Shown piece after piece: positions 26,190 through 37,259 of a DNA stretch of 64,000 bases (its first letter is position 1; each line of letters begins with the position of its first letter). Made by a program: the position numbers and the translations under genes. Source of the DNA: Ceratothoa steindachneri (taxonomy: Eukaryota; Arthropoda; Malacostraca; Isopoda; Cymothoidae); assembly GCA_963969495.1 (NCBI GenBank), contig OZ018319.1:200916736-200980735 (forward strand). The letters run 5' to 3'. The notes below the pieces were generated by a model. That model had not been told where the DNA came from and searched no databases. It worked only from the letters and a program-made list of their open reading frames with translations.

Positions 26190-27020
26190 TGAGGAATTTC
26201 AAAGTTTAATGACACGAAAGAAACTAGATACTAGGGTAAAATATCATAGTGAGTGAGAAAAATTGTCATAAGACTTTGAGTAATAAAATTGTTGGAAAGA
26301 TCACAGATGCAATTCAACAAAGAGAATTGTGAAATAATTTACATAGGTGATGATGACCTTCGAAGATATTACAATATGGGTGATAAAATTTTAAACACAC
26401 TTAACTTTGAAAAAATTCAGATGTTTTATTTTCGAGTAATCTAAAATTTTCAAAACATGGACTATAGCTTGTAAGACATTTCGAATATCCGGTACAATTC
26501 TGGTTTCCATATATGCAAAATGACTTTGAAATATGGAAACACGTCCATCGTTGAGCGACGAAATTAATTCCTGAACTGAGAAATAGATCGTGCGAATTTA
26601 GCATCTGACAGGACAAATTATTGGTCTTTAAAATACTAAACGGGTTTACTAATATAAATTACGATTCAAAATTGGAGATAGTTAACAGAGTTGCGGCTAG
26701 AAATTTCCATTTCAAGCTAGCAAAGAAAATATAGCACAAAATATATTTTCTTATAAAATAACACAAAGTTAGAATAACTTGCCAAGGAATGTCGTTGAAA
26801 GTACTAGAATAAATATTTGTAATAATAGAATCAATGAATATTACATCAAAATATGACCAAAGAGGAATAGGAACTTTGGAATTAATTTTTTATCCATATC
26901 CTCTTTTCCTCTTATCTACCATTCACCTTTCACCACCTACGTTTGCCCTCTATTTTGAGATGACCTCAATTGGATCTTAGAAACCTCGTAGGTTTGTAAT
27001 TTTGTAATTTTTTTTATCAA
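26190..27020 (+). pseudogene. CR1-like LINE RT, 3' part and 3' end
   Basis: A degraded motif C is visible as FNDTK near 26,205. Then come MQFNKENCEIIYIGDDD near 26,307, DVLFSSNLKFSKH, VQFWFPYMQNDFE and ATKLIPELRNRS, and finally PRNVVESTRINI. These match, block by block, the minus-strand LINE at 49,579-50,304, so both belong to one family. About 37 residues are missing between FSKH and VQFW, and stops are frequent. The non-coding tail ends with a TGTAATTTTGTAATTT repeat near 27,010, a typical CR1-type short-repeat terminus. The 32-bp minisatellite starts about 80 bp later. Confidence 0.85.
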
Positions 27021-27099
27021 TTCTTTTCGGCTGGATTTTTAGGCTATTGCTTATTTATTCTTCCTTTAGTTCTGTTCGCTTTTTAGGTGTATGTTCCGC

Positions 27100-30000
27100 C
27101 AAAGGTCAGTGCCCCGATACCCCCAATTTCTTACGCTCAAACCTCGCAATACCCCAAATTTCTTACACTCGAAACTCCCAATTCCCACAACTTCTTACGC
27201 TCGAACCTCCGAATAAACCCGAATTTTTACACTCGAACCTCCCAATACACCCAATTTCTTACGCTTAAAATCCCCAAACCCCAATTTCTTACATTTGAAC
27301 CTCTCAATTTAACCGATTTCTTACACTCGAACTTCCCAATACCAAGAATTTCTTACGCTCGAATCTAACAATAATCCCAATTTTTACGCAAGAACATCCA
27401 AATAACCTCAATTTCATACTCTTGAACCTCCCAATAACCACACTTTCTTACGGTAGAACCTCCGAATAAACCCAATTTCTTACGCTCAAACATCCTAATA
27501 ATCCCAATATTTCAATCTCGAACCTCCTAACACCAACCAATTTTTACTGTTGAACCTCCTAATAACCCTAATTTCTTAAATTTGAACCTCTCAACACCCC
27601 CAATTTCTTACGCACGAACCTTCCAATACCCGCAATTTCTTACTCTCGAACCTCCGAGTAACCCCAATTTACTACGCTTGAACCTCCCAATAAACCCAAT
27701 TTCCTTGGTTAGAACCTTCCTATACCCCCAATTTCTCACGTTCGAACATCTCAATACCCCTAACTTCTTACACACGAAACTCCCGATACCCCAAATTTGT
27801 TACACACAAACTTCTCAATACCCCCAATTTCTTACGCTCGAACCTCCAAATAACGACAATTTCTTACGCTAGAACCTCTCTATACCTCCAATTACTTACG
27901 CTCGAACCTCCCAGTAACCACAATTTTTTACTATCGAACCTACAAATACCCACATTTTAACGCTTTAAACTTCCAATACTGCAAATTTGTTACACTTGAA
28001 ATTCCCAATATTCCCAATCTTATGCTCGAACCTCCCAATACGTCCAATTTCTTACGCTCGAACATCACAATACCCCAATTTTGTTCCACTCTCCTATTTG
28101 TACGCTCGAACCTACAAATAACAACAGCTTCTCATACTCGAACCTCCCAATAAACTCGACTTCTTACACTCGAACCTCCCAATACCCCTAATTTCTTACG
28201 CTCGAACGTCCCAATACGTCTAATTTCTTACAGTCGAACCTCCTAATACCCCAAATTTCTTACGCTCGAAACTCACAATAATCCTAATTTTTCACACTCA
28301 AACCTCCAAATAACCTCAATGCCTTAATTTTTAACATCCCAATAACCCCAATTTCTTACGGTCAAACTTCGGAATATACCTAATTTCTTACGCTCGAACA
28401 TCCTAATAACCCCAATATTTTAATCTTGAACCTCCCAATAATCCTAATTTCTTACGTTCGAACTACCCAATAGCCCAAATTTGCTACGCCCGAACATCCC
28501 AATACCACCAATCATTTACTGTCGAACCTTTAAATAACGCCAATCTCTTACGCTCGAACTTCCCAATACCACCAATTTCTTCCGCTCGAACCTCCCAGTA
28601 ACCACAATTATTTACTATCGAACCTACAAATACCCACATTTTAACGCTTTAAACTCCCAATACTGCAAATTTGTTACACTTGAAATTCCCAATATTCCCA
28701 ATCTTATGCTCGAACCTCCCAATACGTCCAATTTCTTACGCTCGAACATCACAATACCCCAATTTTGTTCCACTCTCCTAATGTGCCCATTTTCATACGC
28801 TCAAACCTCCCTAAACCCCTAATGTCTTACCTTCGATCCTCCCAATTTCCCCAATTTTGTAATCTTGAACCTCCCAAAAACTCGAATTTCTTACTCTCGA
28901 ACATCCTAATATCCCAATACCCCCAAATTCATAAGCTCAAAACTCCCAATACCCCCAATTTCTAAGGCTCGAACCTCACAATAACCACAATTTTTTACCA
29001 ACGAACGTCCCAATAACTTGAATTTCTTACGCTCTAACCTCCTTATTTCTCCAATGGTCCCAATTTTCTACGCTCGAACCTCCCAATAACTCCCATTTTT
29101 TTACTTTCGAGCCTCCAAATACCTCCAAATTCTTACACTGAAACCTCCCAATACCCGAATTTCTTACGCTTGAAACTCAGAATAACACAAATTTGGTCCA
29201 CTCGAACCTCTTAATATCCCCATTTTGAAACCTTGGAACCTCCCAATAACCCCAATTCCTTACGCTCGAACCTCCAAATAAACCCAATTACTCACGCTGG
29301 ATCCTCTTAAGCTAGAACCCCTCGATACCCAAAATTCGTTACACTCAAATTCTCAGTACCCCCAATTTCTTACGCTAGATCCTCCTAATAAACCGATTTC
29401 TTGCACTCGAACCTACCAATACCCCGAATTTGTTTTGCTTTCACCTCAAAATAATCCATTTTTTTACGCTCGAACATTCAAATAACCTTAATTTCTTAAT
29501 CTTGAACCTCCCAATAACCCCAATTTCTTACGGTCAAACCTCCCAATAACTCCAATTACTTACGCTCAAACATCCCAATACCCCCAATTTTTAATCTCGA
29601 ACCTCCCACTACCCCAATTTTGTTACGCCCGAACCTCCCTTTACCTCCCTTTTTTACGCTCGAACCTCCCAATAACCCCAATTTCTTACGTTCGAACCTC
29701 TCAACACCCTCATTGTTTATGCTTGTACCTCACAATAACCGCATTTTTTTACGCTTGAACCTTCCTATTATACCTAGTATTTTACCATCGATCCTTTAAA
29801 TACCCCAATTTATTACGCTCGAACCTCCAAATGACCCCAATTTCTGACGGTAGAACCTCCCTATGCCTCTTATTTCTTACGCTCCAACCACCTAATACCC
29901 ACAGCTTCTTACGCTTGAATCTCCCAATAGACCCTATTTCTTACACTCGAACCTCCGAATACCCCAATTTCTTACTCACGAACTTCCCGATACCATCAAT

Positions 30001-30548
30001 TTCTCACCTCGATCCTCCCAATAGACTGATTTATTACACTCGAACCTTCCAATACCGCGATTTTTTGACGCTCGAACCTTACAATAATCCCAATTTTTTA
30101 CGCTCGAACATTCAAATAACCTTAATTCTTAATCTTGAACCTCTCAATAACCTCAATTTCCTACTTTCAAACCTCCCAATAGCCCACATTTGTTACGCTT
30201 GAACCTCCCAATAACCCAATTTCTTACGTTCTACCCTCTCAACACCCCCAATACCTTACAATAACCACAATTTTTTTATGCTCGAACTTCCCTATTTCCC
30301 TAATATTTTACACTCGAACCTCTCAATACCCCAATTTTTTACACTCGAACCTCCTAATAAACCAAATTTCTTACGCTTGAACCTCCTCCAAACCCCAATT
30401 TCTTAAACTCGAACCTCACAATACCCCTCAATTCTTACGCTCGCACCTCCCAATAACCTCAATTTTTTACGCTCGCACCTCCAAATAACCCCAATTTATT
30501 ACGCTCGAACCTCCCAATAAACCCAATTTCTTACGCTCGAACTTCTCT
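27100..30548. repeat. 32-bp minisatellite, about 107 units
   Basis: Tandem units with consensus pieces CGAACCTCCCAATAACCCC and AATTTCTTACGCT. Units diverge by substitution and single-base indels. Reading frames across it (up to 123 codons) change with each indel, so coding is unlikely even though some repeat peptides (ISYARTFQYPQFLTLE-like) appear in two frames. A ~190-bp block at 27,909-28,095 recurs almost unchanged at 28,584-28,780, showing later amplification of multi-unit segments. Confidence 0.97.
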
Positions 30549-30683
30549 TTTTTTGTTGCACGAACATTTTCCTCGAGGTTAATAATACTTCCTTTGCACT
30601 CCAGCATTAAGCCTAACACGTTCGCTGCCGTCTATCTCATGCCCTGAAAAATATTAGGTAATATCTCTATATTTTAGGGTCGT

Positions 30684-30832
30684 ATGCTAAGACAAATGTA
30701 ACGGCACTTTTATCAGATTTAGTGCAGCTTCACAATTATTTATAAATTTATTATATGCAAGAGGCTAAAAGGCCAAATGTCTAAAAAGTGTTTTTGCTCA
30801 AAGGTGCATTCCATATTTGTCTTAGCATACGG
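30684..30832. repeat. subterminal inverted repeat in the piggyBac element
   Basis: CGTATGCTAAGACAAAT at about 30,684-30,700 is complementary to ATTTGTCTTAGCATACG at about 30,816-30,832. The two can fold with a ~115-bp loop. It may be a transposase binding region. Confidence 0.75.
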
Positions 30833-31119
30833 CCGTTAGGTATAAAAAATGAACTTTCTTTATTATTTATTACAAATTGAGAACATTTGGCTTTATTATT
30901 TATTACAAAATGAGAAAATTTGGTTTTAGTAACAAATAGGAACCATATTCATATAAAGTAAAATACTTTAGAAGCGTAATTAAATGTAAATAAAATATTT
31001 AAAAGATATATTGCCATTGAAACTTACACTTTAAGAGAATTCTTGTATCCTCTTTGATTAGTTTGAAATAAAGAAATATTTATCAAATATAACTGGAAAA
31101 GTATAAACTGAATGTTAAT

Positions 31120-32410
31120 TACTTTTCATGAAATGCCTTGAAACAATATTCTGCACACAGAGCTGGTTTTTTTTCTGGACGTGCAGCATAAACATACATA
31201 CTTTCTTTGGGACGTTTATTTTATGTACACACAGTGCATGGTTTGGTTAATTTTTCTTTTTTTCTGTTAGTGGAAACTTTCTTCTGCCGGAACTGGAGTT
31301 TATTTTTGGATTTTATCACCAATCAGGTGAAGCACTTCATTGTCTCTAAATTTCAGAAGTGGTAGGTTGAACTATTCCACCTTACAATACACCTTGTGAG
31401 CATTATAGCTGAAGATTTCAAAGATGTAGATCGCTGTGTCATCGTTTTTGCCAAAGGATACGGGGTTGTAGTAGTTATCTGTGCATCAAGAAACTCTTCC
31501 GTCAGACTAAGTACCACTTGAGCTACATGACCTAAAGTGTTAGTTGGAGTATGTGATTTTCCCGAATAAATCTGCCTTTTCTGGACAATTCCACTAGATT
31601 TACAAAGTTCATATAACTTTCCGCCGTACTTATGTCTCTTGTTCTTTATTTACTTTCGAAACACAAGCCTTCCACGCCAAAGTACTCATCAATGCAAATG
31701 TGTCTCTCTGGGGTGTAAATTTCTTTCATAGTATTATTGAAACACCTGAGCATTGGATTAATTTTTGCAAACGATCACTATCATCTACTTCATTGTTTGA
31801 AAAATGAAAAAATCGAAGCAACACCTGAAAACGACTCCAATTCATTCCAGAGGACCAAAGAGGAGATTTGTATAAAATGTTAGTTGATCAATAACGTTCT
31901 ACAGATGGTTTGGAGAAAGAACCCATTTGCAACAATAGTCCAAAGAAACACTTCATTTCAGTCATATTCTTGGCTTTCCATTCATTGAGCCGAGATGATT
32001 TTCGAAGAAGATCTTGTTCATTTTATACCTAATTAGCGTATCTATTAATTTCTTCAACTAATAGAGTATAAAATTCATAGGTAGAAATTGATCGGTAAAT
32101 TCGCCTATGGTGTAAATTCTGGGTGGAAGCTTTACTGCTGGATTTCCAGTAAATGGAAAATTAGGCGGATTTGAAGGTGAATTTGACCAAGTATGTAATC
32201 GAGATGCAGGTGTAGTTTGTGCAGTAGTGGTTCTCGTAGATTGGCGTGATCGTTTTCGATCTTGAGTTACTGGTTGTTGATCATGATCAGTAGAATTGCT
32301 TTAACTCGTATCGCTTTCACTTGTTCTTGCCAAATAATCTCTATCCAACTCACCTGAAAGCTCACTTCCAGAATGAGGTATCAAATTCATTGTTTGAGGA
32401 TTCGTCACTT
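31120..32410 (-). pseudogene. piggyBac-like transposase, broken and internally deleted
   Basis: Read right to left: an acidic N-terminus; then FPFTGNPAVKLPP; EINRYAN; EWKAKNMTEMKCFFGLLLQM; RFQVLLRFFHFSNNEVDDSD; and ICIDEYFGVEG with the first catalytic Asp near 31,692. Next are KYGGKLYELCKSSGI, YSGKSHTPTNTLGH and TDNYYNPVSF with the second catalytic Asp near 31,483. The chain then jumps to a zinc-binding tail (CTVC-like, then ALCAEYCFKAFHEK) near 31,140-31,240, so the segment with the third Asp is deleted. Several frameshifts occur. The enzyme family cuts and pastes DNA at TTAA. Confidence 0.88.
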
Positions 32411-32859
32411 TCAATCATATCCTAACAATGCTTTTATCAGAAGGACCCTTTGGTATTATAGAGTAATTCAATATAAATGGATATATAAAAAAAACACCCG
32501 AAATGCTGAAATAATAAAAAAAAATAATAAAATGAAAACAGTGAAATAATAAAGTAATTATAATTAAGACTTTATAAGAAACCAATCTCAGCATTTTGTA
32601 CTCACTACGAGATAACTAGTCTCTGGCATATACATTAAAATGTCTATTGGCAGTGCCAGCTACGAAATAACTAGTACCTTGTAATATTAAGATAAGTTAC
32701 ATAGGTTGTGTATATATGTATGTAACCCCACATATCATATTTCTGGTTAGAGAAATAAGATAAAACACCGTTAGCAAGGAGAAGCAGAATGTGCCAATCG
32801 TCATTGGCAGCGAACGTGTTAAAGAGGTTCCCTACTGGAGGGTTTTAACATCTTTATTA

Positions 32860-32975
32860 TTTATACACCTGTATATTCATTTCCCTGATTTTTATACACC
32901 TTTAATTTCATACCCTGTATTGTTATACACCTTTAATTTCATATCCCTTATTGTTATACACTTTTAGTTCCATCT
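32860..32975. repeat. short tandem repeat, about four 35-37-bp units
   Basis: Units share TTATACACCTTTAATTTCAT followed by a variable CCCT/TATTG part. They lie just outside the piggyBac right end. Confidence 0.85.
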
Positions 32976-33179
32976 CTCTTTACGTTTCCTCACACCCTGT
33001 AAGCGAAAATCCCATCGTTGGTTACGCAGATTTCTTTTTTCTTCTCGTTGGAGGGATCTCTGAGTTCCACGGGGAGCGCGACAAGGTCTTAGGCATTCCT
33101 CGTGGATGGCATTAATCGGGTAGTTTCAGAGGGTTAAGGAAGCGTGAATAGGGGCGCTCTCGAAGCAACCAAATAAAAG

Positions 33180-33395
33180 GACAAGAGGAAAAAATAAAAA
33201 TAAGGGCTAGGAAAAAAGGGAAGAAGAAATAAGAGGAAAACAAGCGGTATATAGAAATAGAAGAGGAAGTTAGTAAGAAAAAAAGTAAAAGTGAAAGATA
33301 AAGATGAAAGGGAATGAAGAAGAAGAAGGAAAAGGACAAGGAAAAAGGCGAACTAAAAGGGAAGGAAGAAATAAACGGAAAAAAGTACTGCAACA
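33180..33395 (+). repeat. purine-rich tract
   Basis: About 200 bp of almost pure A/G on the + strand (AAGAGGAAAA, GAAGAAGAAGG types). The open frames on either strand are low complexity. No conserved gene. Confidence 0.8.
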
Positions 33396-33768
33396 TATCC
33401 TTCCTGTCTTGGCGGAGGGCGAGGCCAACTCAATTTCCGCGTTGTCACTTTCGTTCCCGTCTTCTTCCCCTCGAGTCTCTTCCCTGATCGATCCTTCCCC
33501 GGCTTAAACCTAAAAACTGACCTGATCCCGGAATTAATAAGTACAAGACTCCTTCCCCTGGAAATGTCACAAGGAGAGATGCAAGTGGCAGCTTATTTGG
33601 CACGCTACACCCATTTAAACTCACACACTTCTCATCATCGACATCTACATTCTCTCAACACATCGACGATACAATCAACAAACGTATAACTCCGCGCGCG
33701 TCACACTTCACCAAATTACGAGAGTTTGGTAACGATGCAAAATGTTCGCTCAAACCCATTATTTCCTG

Positions 33769-33770
<2 letters not shown>

Positions 33771-33860
<90 letters not shown>

Positions 33861-33992
33861 TATTATTTAACTTCCATTCTTTAATATCAAATATTGTTAC
33901 TAATATGCATAATATATTCATATACATATAAGATATATGGATATATTTGTACATTTATCTATTTATTACCTTCGTTTAGTAAGGTTTAATAT

Positions 33993-34049
<57 letters not shown>
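33771..34049. repeat. two (TA)n tracts, 33,771-33,854 and 33,993-34,049
   Basis: An 84-bp and a 57-bp TA run separated by AT-rich sequence with further ATATAC interruptions. Confidence 0.97.
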
Positions 34050-34051
<2 letters not shown>

Positions 34052-35479
34052 TTATTTATCTTTTCGCTTTATCTCAATTTTGAAATTCGTTAGTTTAATC
34101 GAAGCACCTCCTCGCGGTTTGTTTATCTTACGAATTTTCGCCCTGACTCGATGGACGTTAGACGCAAGAAATTTGCAAGTCTTCGCATATGTTGCATCCG
34201 AATTCTCAAAAAATCTAAAATTTCAAGTTCTCATCATCACTCTCCAGATGTGATCTTGTAACACTAATTAGGAATCTTTCCCAAAACAAGAATATTCTCA
34301 TTACGAGATCAAATAAACGGAAGAGAACGATATTATTGACCGTTCCGAATATATTAATTTAACACGAGCTATCTTTATTGACACCAATAAATTCGCATTA
34401 AAAATTAAATTCATTTATAAATTACTTTAGATCTTTGAAACTAATAAATAGTTTTAAAAAAATAGAATTATTATAATTTATTAAATCTTAGTAAAATGCC
34501 ATTCATCTTTCTGGCAAATCTCTTTTGTCTTGTCTAAATCAATCCATAAGCTCGATAGATATATAGATATAGTTTTCCATAGTTATAAATCATTTTAAAG
34601 AGTCATGTGTTGTTTTTATGACATTATTTACCAACAGTTGAATGGTTAGCTATAGGCTCCCCTAATCGACCTATAGCCGTTGACTGCACAAACTTGAATG
34701 AAAAAGTGCTAAACAAATGTACAATAGAATTTAGTTCTTTGCTTTATCATTAATTTCTTGAATGTTTTTATTGATGATATCTCTCAGATAAATATATTTT
34801 GTAACTATATTAATTTAATTCATCCAAATATTAAATTTAGTATGGAGATTAAATACAATATATCCCCTTCAATTCTTACACATAAACATCGTTCAAAAAG
34901 ATTGAATTTTCACCTTATTATTCCGTGAACAAAACTTCAGTGAGTTAAGCCTTAAAATATTCTGATTCGTTGATTTCTATTTTAAACATGGTGCCATAAA
35001 TACAAAGGATACCAACTTTCCCCGCCTTTAAAAAATATAATTATTTTTTTATTTTCTAAAACATTTCTTGTCAGAAAGTGGACTGGCTGTCGCTTTCCAA
35101 GTAACTTTCATTTTGTAATGACATTATTATTCTCCTCTAATCCAGATGGAATCGAGCCTTGATAACAGAATTATGACAAGTAAATCTCACATTTGTATTA
35201 CTAATTCACTTTTTAAAGCGAAAATAATCATTAATAGTTATGAAGTAAATATACCTATGTTGGCAATCGCCAGATGTACGCCTTAGATTTAAAAATGCTA
35301 GAAATAGAGGAAATAGAATTGACAGTCAAATTAGAGTAGACAAAATAATAGGAATTATTAGGACAGGTTGGTACACCTGATCGGAGAAGAGAATAGAATA
35401 TCACAAGGTGAACAAATAAGGTTCGAGAGAGGTCGTAAAGTTTAGCCACATCTTCAGAACGACTTGCCTCGATAATTAA
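34050..35479. other. no gene recognised
   Basis: Very AT-rich DNA. No motif of a gene or element seen in six frames. Confidence 0.45.
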
Positions 35480-35820
35480 AACGCCAAGAATTTAAGCAGT
35501 GTATTTTAATAGTTTTAGCCTATGGAAGTAAAAGTTGGAGAGTAAACACAAAAAACAGCGGGAAGAGAATGAGAAAAAACAGAAATAGCATTAAATGATA
35601 AATCTTAAGAATAATTAGCAGGGGCAATAAGAGGAATAAATGGATAAGAACCAAACACGAGGGGCATTCTTATAATGTATAAAAAAAATATAAGGTCTGA
35701 GGATAAAAGAGTAGGATATATTGCTAGAAGACGCGACACAAGATCAAAGAATAAAATCATAAACTGGAAATCTTTATACACAAGGAAAGGAAAAACGATC
35801 TTGCAGAATGTGAAGTGATG
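35480..35820 (+). pseudogene. LINE RT C-terminal tail, fragment
   Basis: AYGSKSWRVNTKNSGKRM near 35,518-35,570, a decayed middle, then RSEDKRVGYIARRRDTRSKN near 35,695-35,755 and WKSLYTRKGK near 35,765. These fit the 'YGSETW', 'GHIARRxDNRW' and 'EWKP..KRxRG' blocks at the C-terminus of RTE- or L1-type LINE reverse transcriptases, unlike the CR1 relics in this window. A stop and frameshifts interrupt it. It ends near a (TA)n tract. Confidence 0.65.
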
Positions 35821-35910
35821 AAATTTGCACATTTGCACAATGGCAGGAATAATGCAATCAGTGAAAAACCTCTTAGGGAGGCCTTTGCACAGCACTTGGA
35901 GATGAAATGG

Positions 35911-35915
<5 letters not shown>

Positions 35916-35996
<81 letters not shown>
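35916..35996. repeat. (TA)n microsatellite
   Basis: An 81-bp TA run directly left of an inverted Penelope-type end. Confidence 0.98.
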
Positions 35997-36000
<4 letters not shown>

Positions 36001-36065
36001 GTTGATGCACTATCGCAAGGTGGATGAGGAATTAAACCACACTTCCTAAAGACATATCATATTTA

Positions 36066-36112
36066 TTCCAGAACAGTTTCGGAGTATCACACACCCTTGT
36101 CATCTGGCAACT
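36066..36112 (-). ncRNA. hammerhead-like motif (candidate)
   Basis: On the minus strand CCAGATGACAAGGGTGTGTG, a short stretch, then CTCCGAAACTGTTCTGG. The expected core CTGATGA reads CAGATGA here. PLE ends are known to encode hammerhead ribozymes; the U-to-A type change would be expected to weaken cleavage. Confidence 0.45.
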
Positions 36113-36282
36113 GAGTAGAAAATTACAGAGAACTCCATATACACCTCTGACTTGATAGACAAAGATCACGTTACCTAACCCACTCCCCTGCTCCGGCTAA
36201 TCCCAGGGGGGACATAATTTACTATCTGATTAGGGCTGGGCAGCTTTACAATTTTGTTTATCTGCCTAAATATCAAACTATT

Positions 36283-36546
36283 AAAAGAAAATTGACCTTC
36301 GGATAAATTGAAATTAGGAATGGATGTGATCAACCTAGATTTTACAATTCTTCTTTTGACATAATCTTTTTATTAAAGACCAATTTACTTCCTTGAACAT
36401 CGATGGAATGATTAAAATCCCTGACATTGCCACTACTTTCATTGCCAACTCTGATGTGCCTCTTATGTTCATACAATCTCTTATCGAAATTTCTTCCCGT
36501 TTCACCTACATAAGCATTTTCACAATACCCCTTTATCCTGTTGATC
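36283..36546 (-). pseudogene. GIY-YIG endonuclease domain of a Penelope-like element
   Basis: A continuous minus-strand reading starts KGYCENAYVGETGRNFDKRL and continues YEHKRHIRVGNESSGN, then FNHSID and NKKIMSKEE, before two stops. YVGETGR.....RL..HK matches the PLE GIY-YIG core with the catalytic Arg and the His-containing second block. It is a different PLE lineage from the 14-18 kb element, whose version reads IGSRVRSLKDRF. The RT that should precede it is missing. Confidence 0.85.
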
Positions 36547-36787
36547 TTTAGGGTTCTTGGAAATCATCATTTGGTTTATGTAATGATTATATTTATTATA
36601 GTTGACAAGGGTGTGTGGTACACCGAAATTGTTCTGGAATAAATGTCTTCAGGACATGTGGTTTAATTCCTCATATATATGGAAAATAATAACAGTTGGT
36701 GTGGTTAGTAGATAGCACAGAATGATACTGCCAACTTCCTATAGCCCCCTGGGGAACGCCCTAATTACCACCAGGGAAGATCAAGCA

Positions 36788-37010
36788 TTAGTTTGCCATT
36801 TCTAGCGAGTATATATACATATAGTTCAACAGTAGATTTTCTTCGTAACATATTTTATTGAAGGTGACTTCCAATTTAGAGTTAATTATTTTCGTTTCGA
36901 TTCTCCTGATATGTTTTATATTCCGCATTTGGTCGTGAGTTAACTCGAGGATAGGTTCACCAAACTTCATTAGAAAAGTCAAAACAAACGAGAGCAAGAA
37001 ACTGGTTCAC
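36788..37010 (-). pseudogene. possible N-terminal PLE remnant
   Basis: A 69-codon frame contains LELTHDQMRNIKHIRRIETK and NKICYEENLLLNY. The second block resembles the 'CL..NLLP.Y' stretch at the N-terminus of some PLE proteins. It lies directly upstream, on the same strand, of the GIY-YIG relic, so a large internal deletion of one element would explain both. Confidence 0.35.
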
Positions 37011-37259
37011 TCAGCAAAAACGAAATTTTTATTGGCCTATCGCGTTTTGATACACACCTGTATCATTATCGATGGTTGATATTTGTAGCTTAAGGATATG
37101 AATACACAGTTCTATATACATGATTGAAGAGATGTTAACAAATATATGATCATAATTATAGGGAATGGAATTTCTAAAACATATGAAAGTATATTGAAAT
37201 AGTAAATTTCGAACTGATTTATACACAGGAGGCTTACAGAATGGTCTAATTGATACCAA

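Larger units (their letters stand above)
30613..32822 (-). mobile_element. piggyBac-like transposon with terminal inverted repeats
   Basis: The left end TAACACGTTCGCTGCC (30,614-30,629) is the exact complement of the right end (32,806-32,821). The right end forms TTAA (32,819-32,822), the piggyBac target; the left reads CTAA, so one base has changed. The transposase relic lies inside on the minus strand. Length about 2.2 kb, near the usual 2.2-2.5 kb of the family. Confidence 0.9.
36022..36685 (-). mobile_element. Penelope-like element fragment flanked by inverted ~80-bp ends
   Basis: 36,025-36,105 and 36,600-36,680 are inverted copies sharing GAGGAATTAAACCACA, TTTATTCCAGAACA and CACACACCCTTGTCA. 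Each copy can be read as a hammerhead-like unit (GATGACAAGGGTGTGTG, then CCGAAAC, then TTCTGGAATAAAT). The left copy is on the minus strand and the right copy on the plus strand. The GIY-YIG relic lies between them, on the minus strand. Confidence 0.8.

Noticed and set aside
27087..30202. Series of 66-123-codon frames with repeating FLTLEPPN/ISYAR peptides
   Set aside because: The 32-bp unit is not a multiple of three and indels shift the frame between units, so no single repeat protein is maintained.
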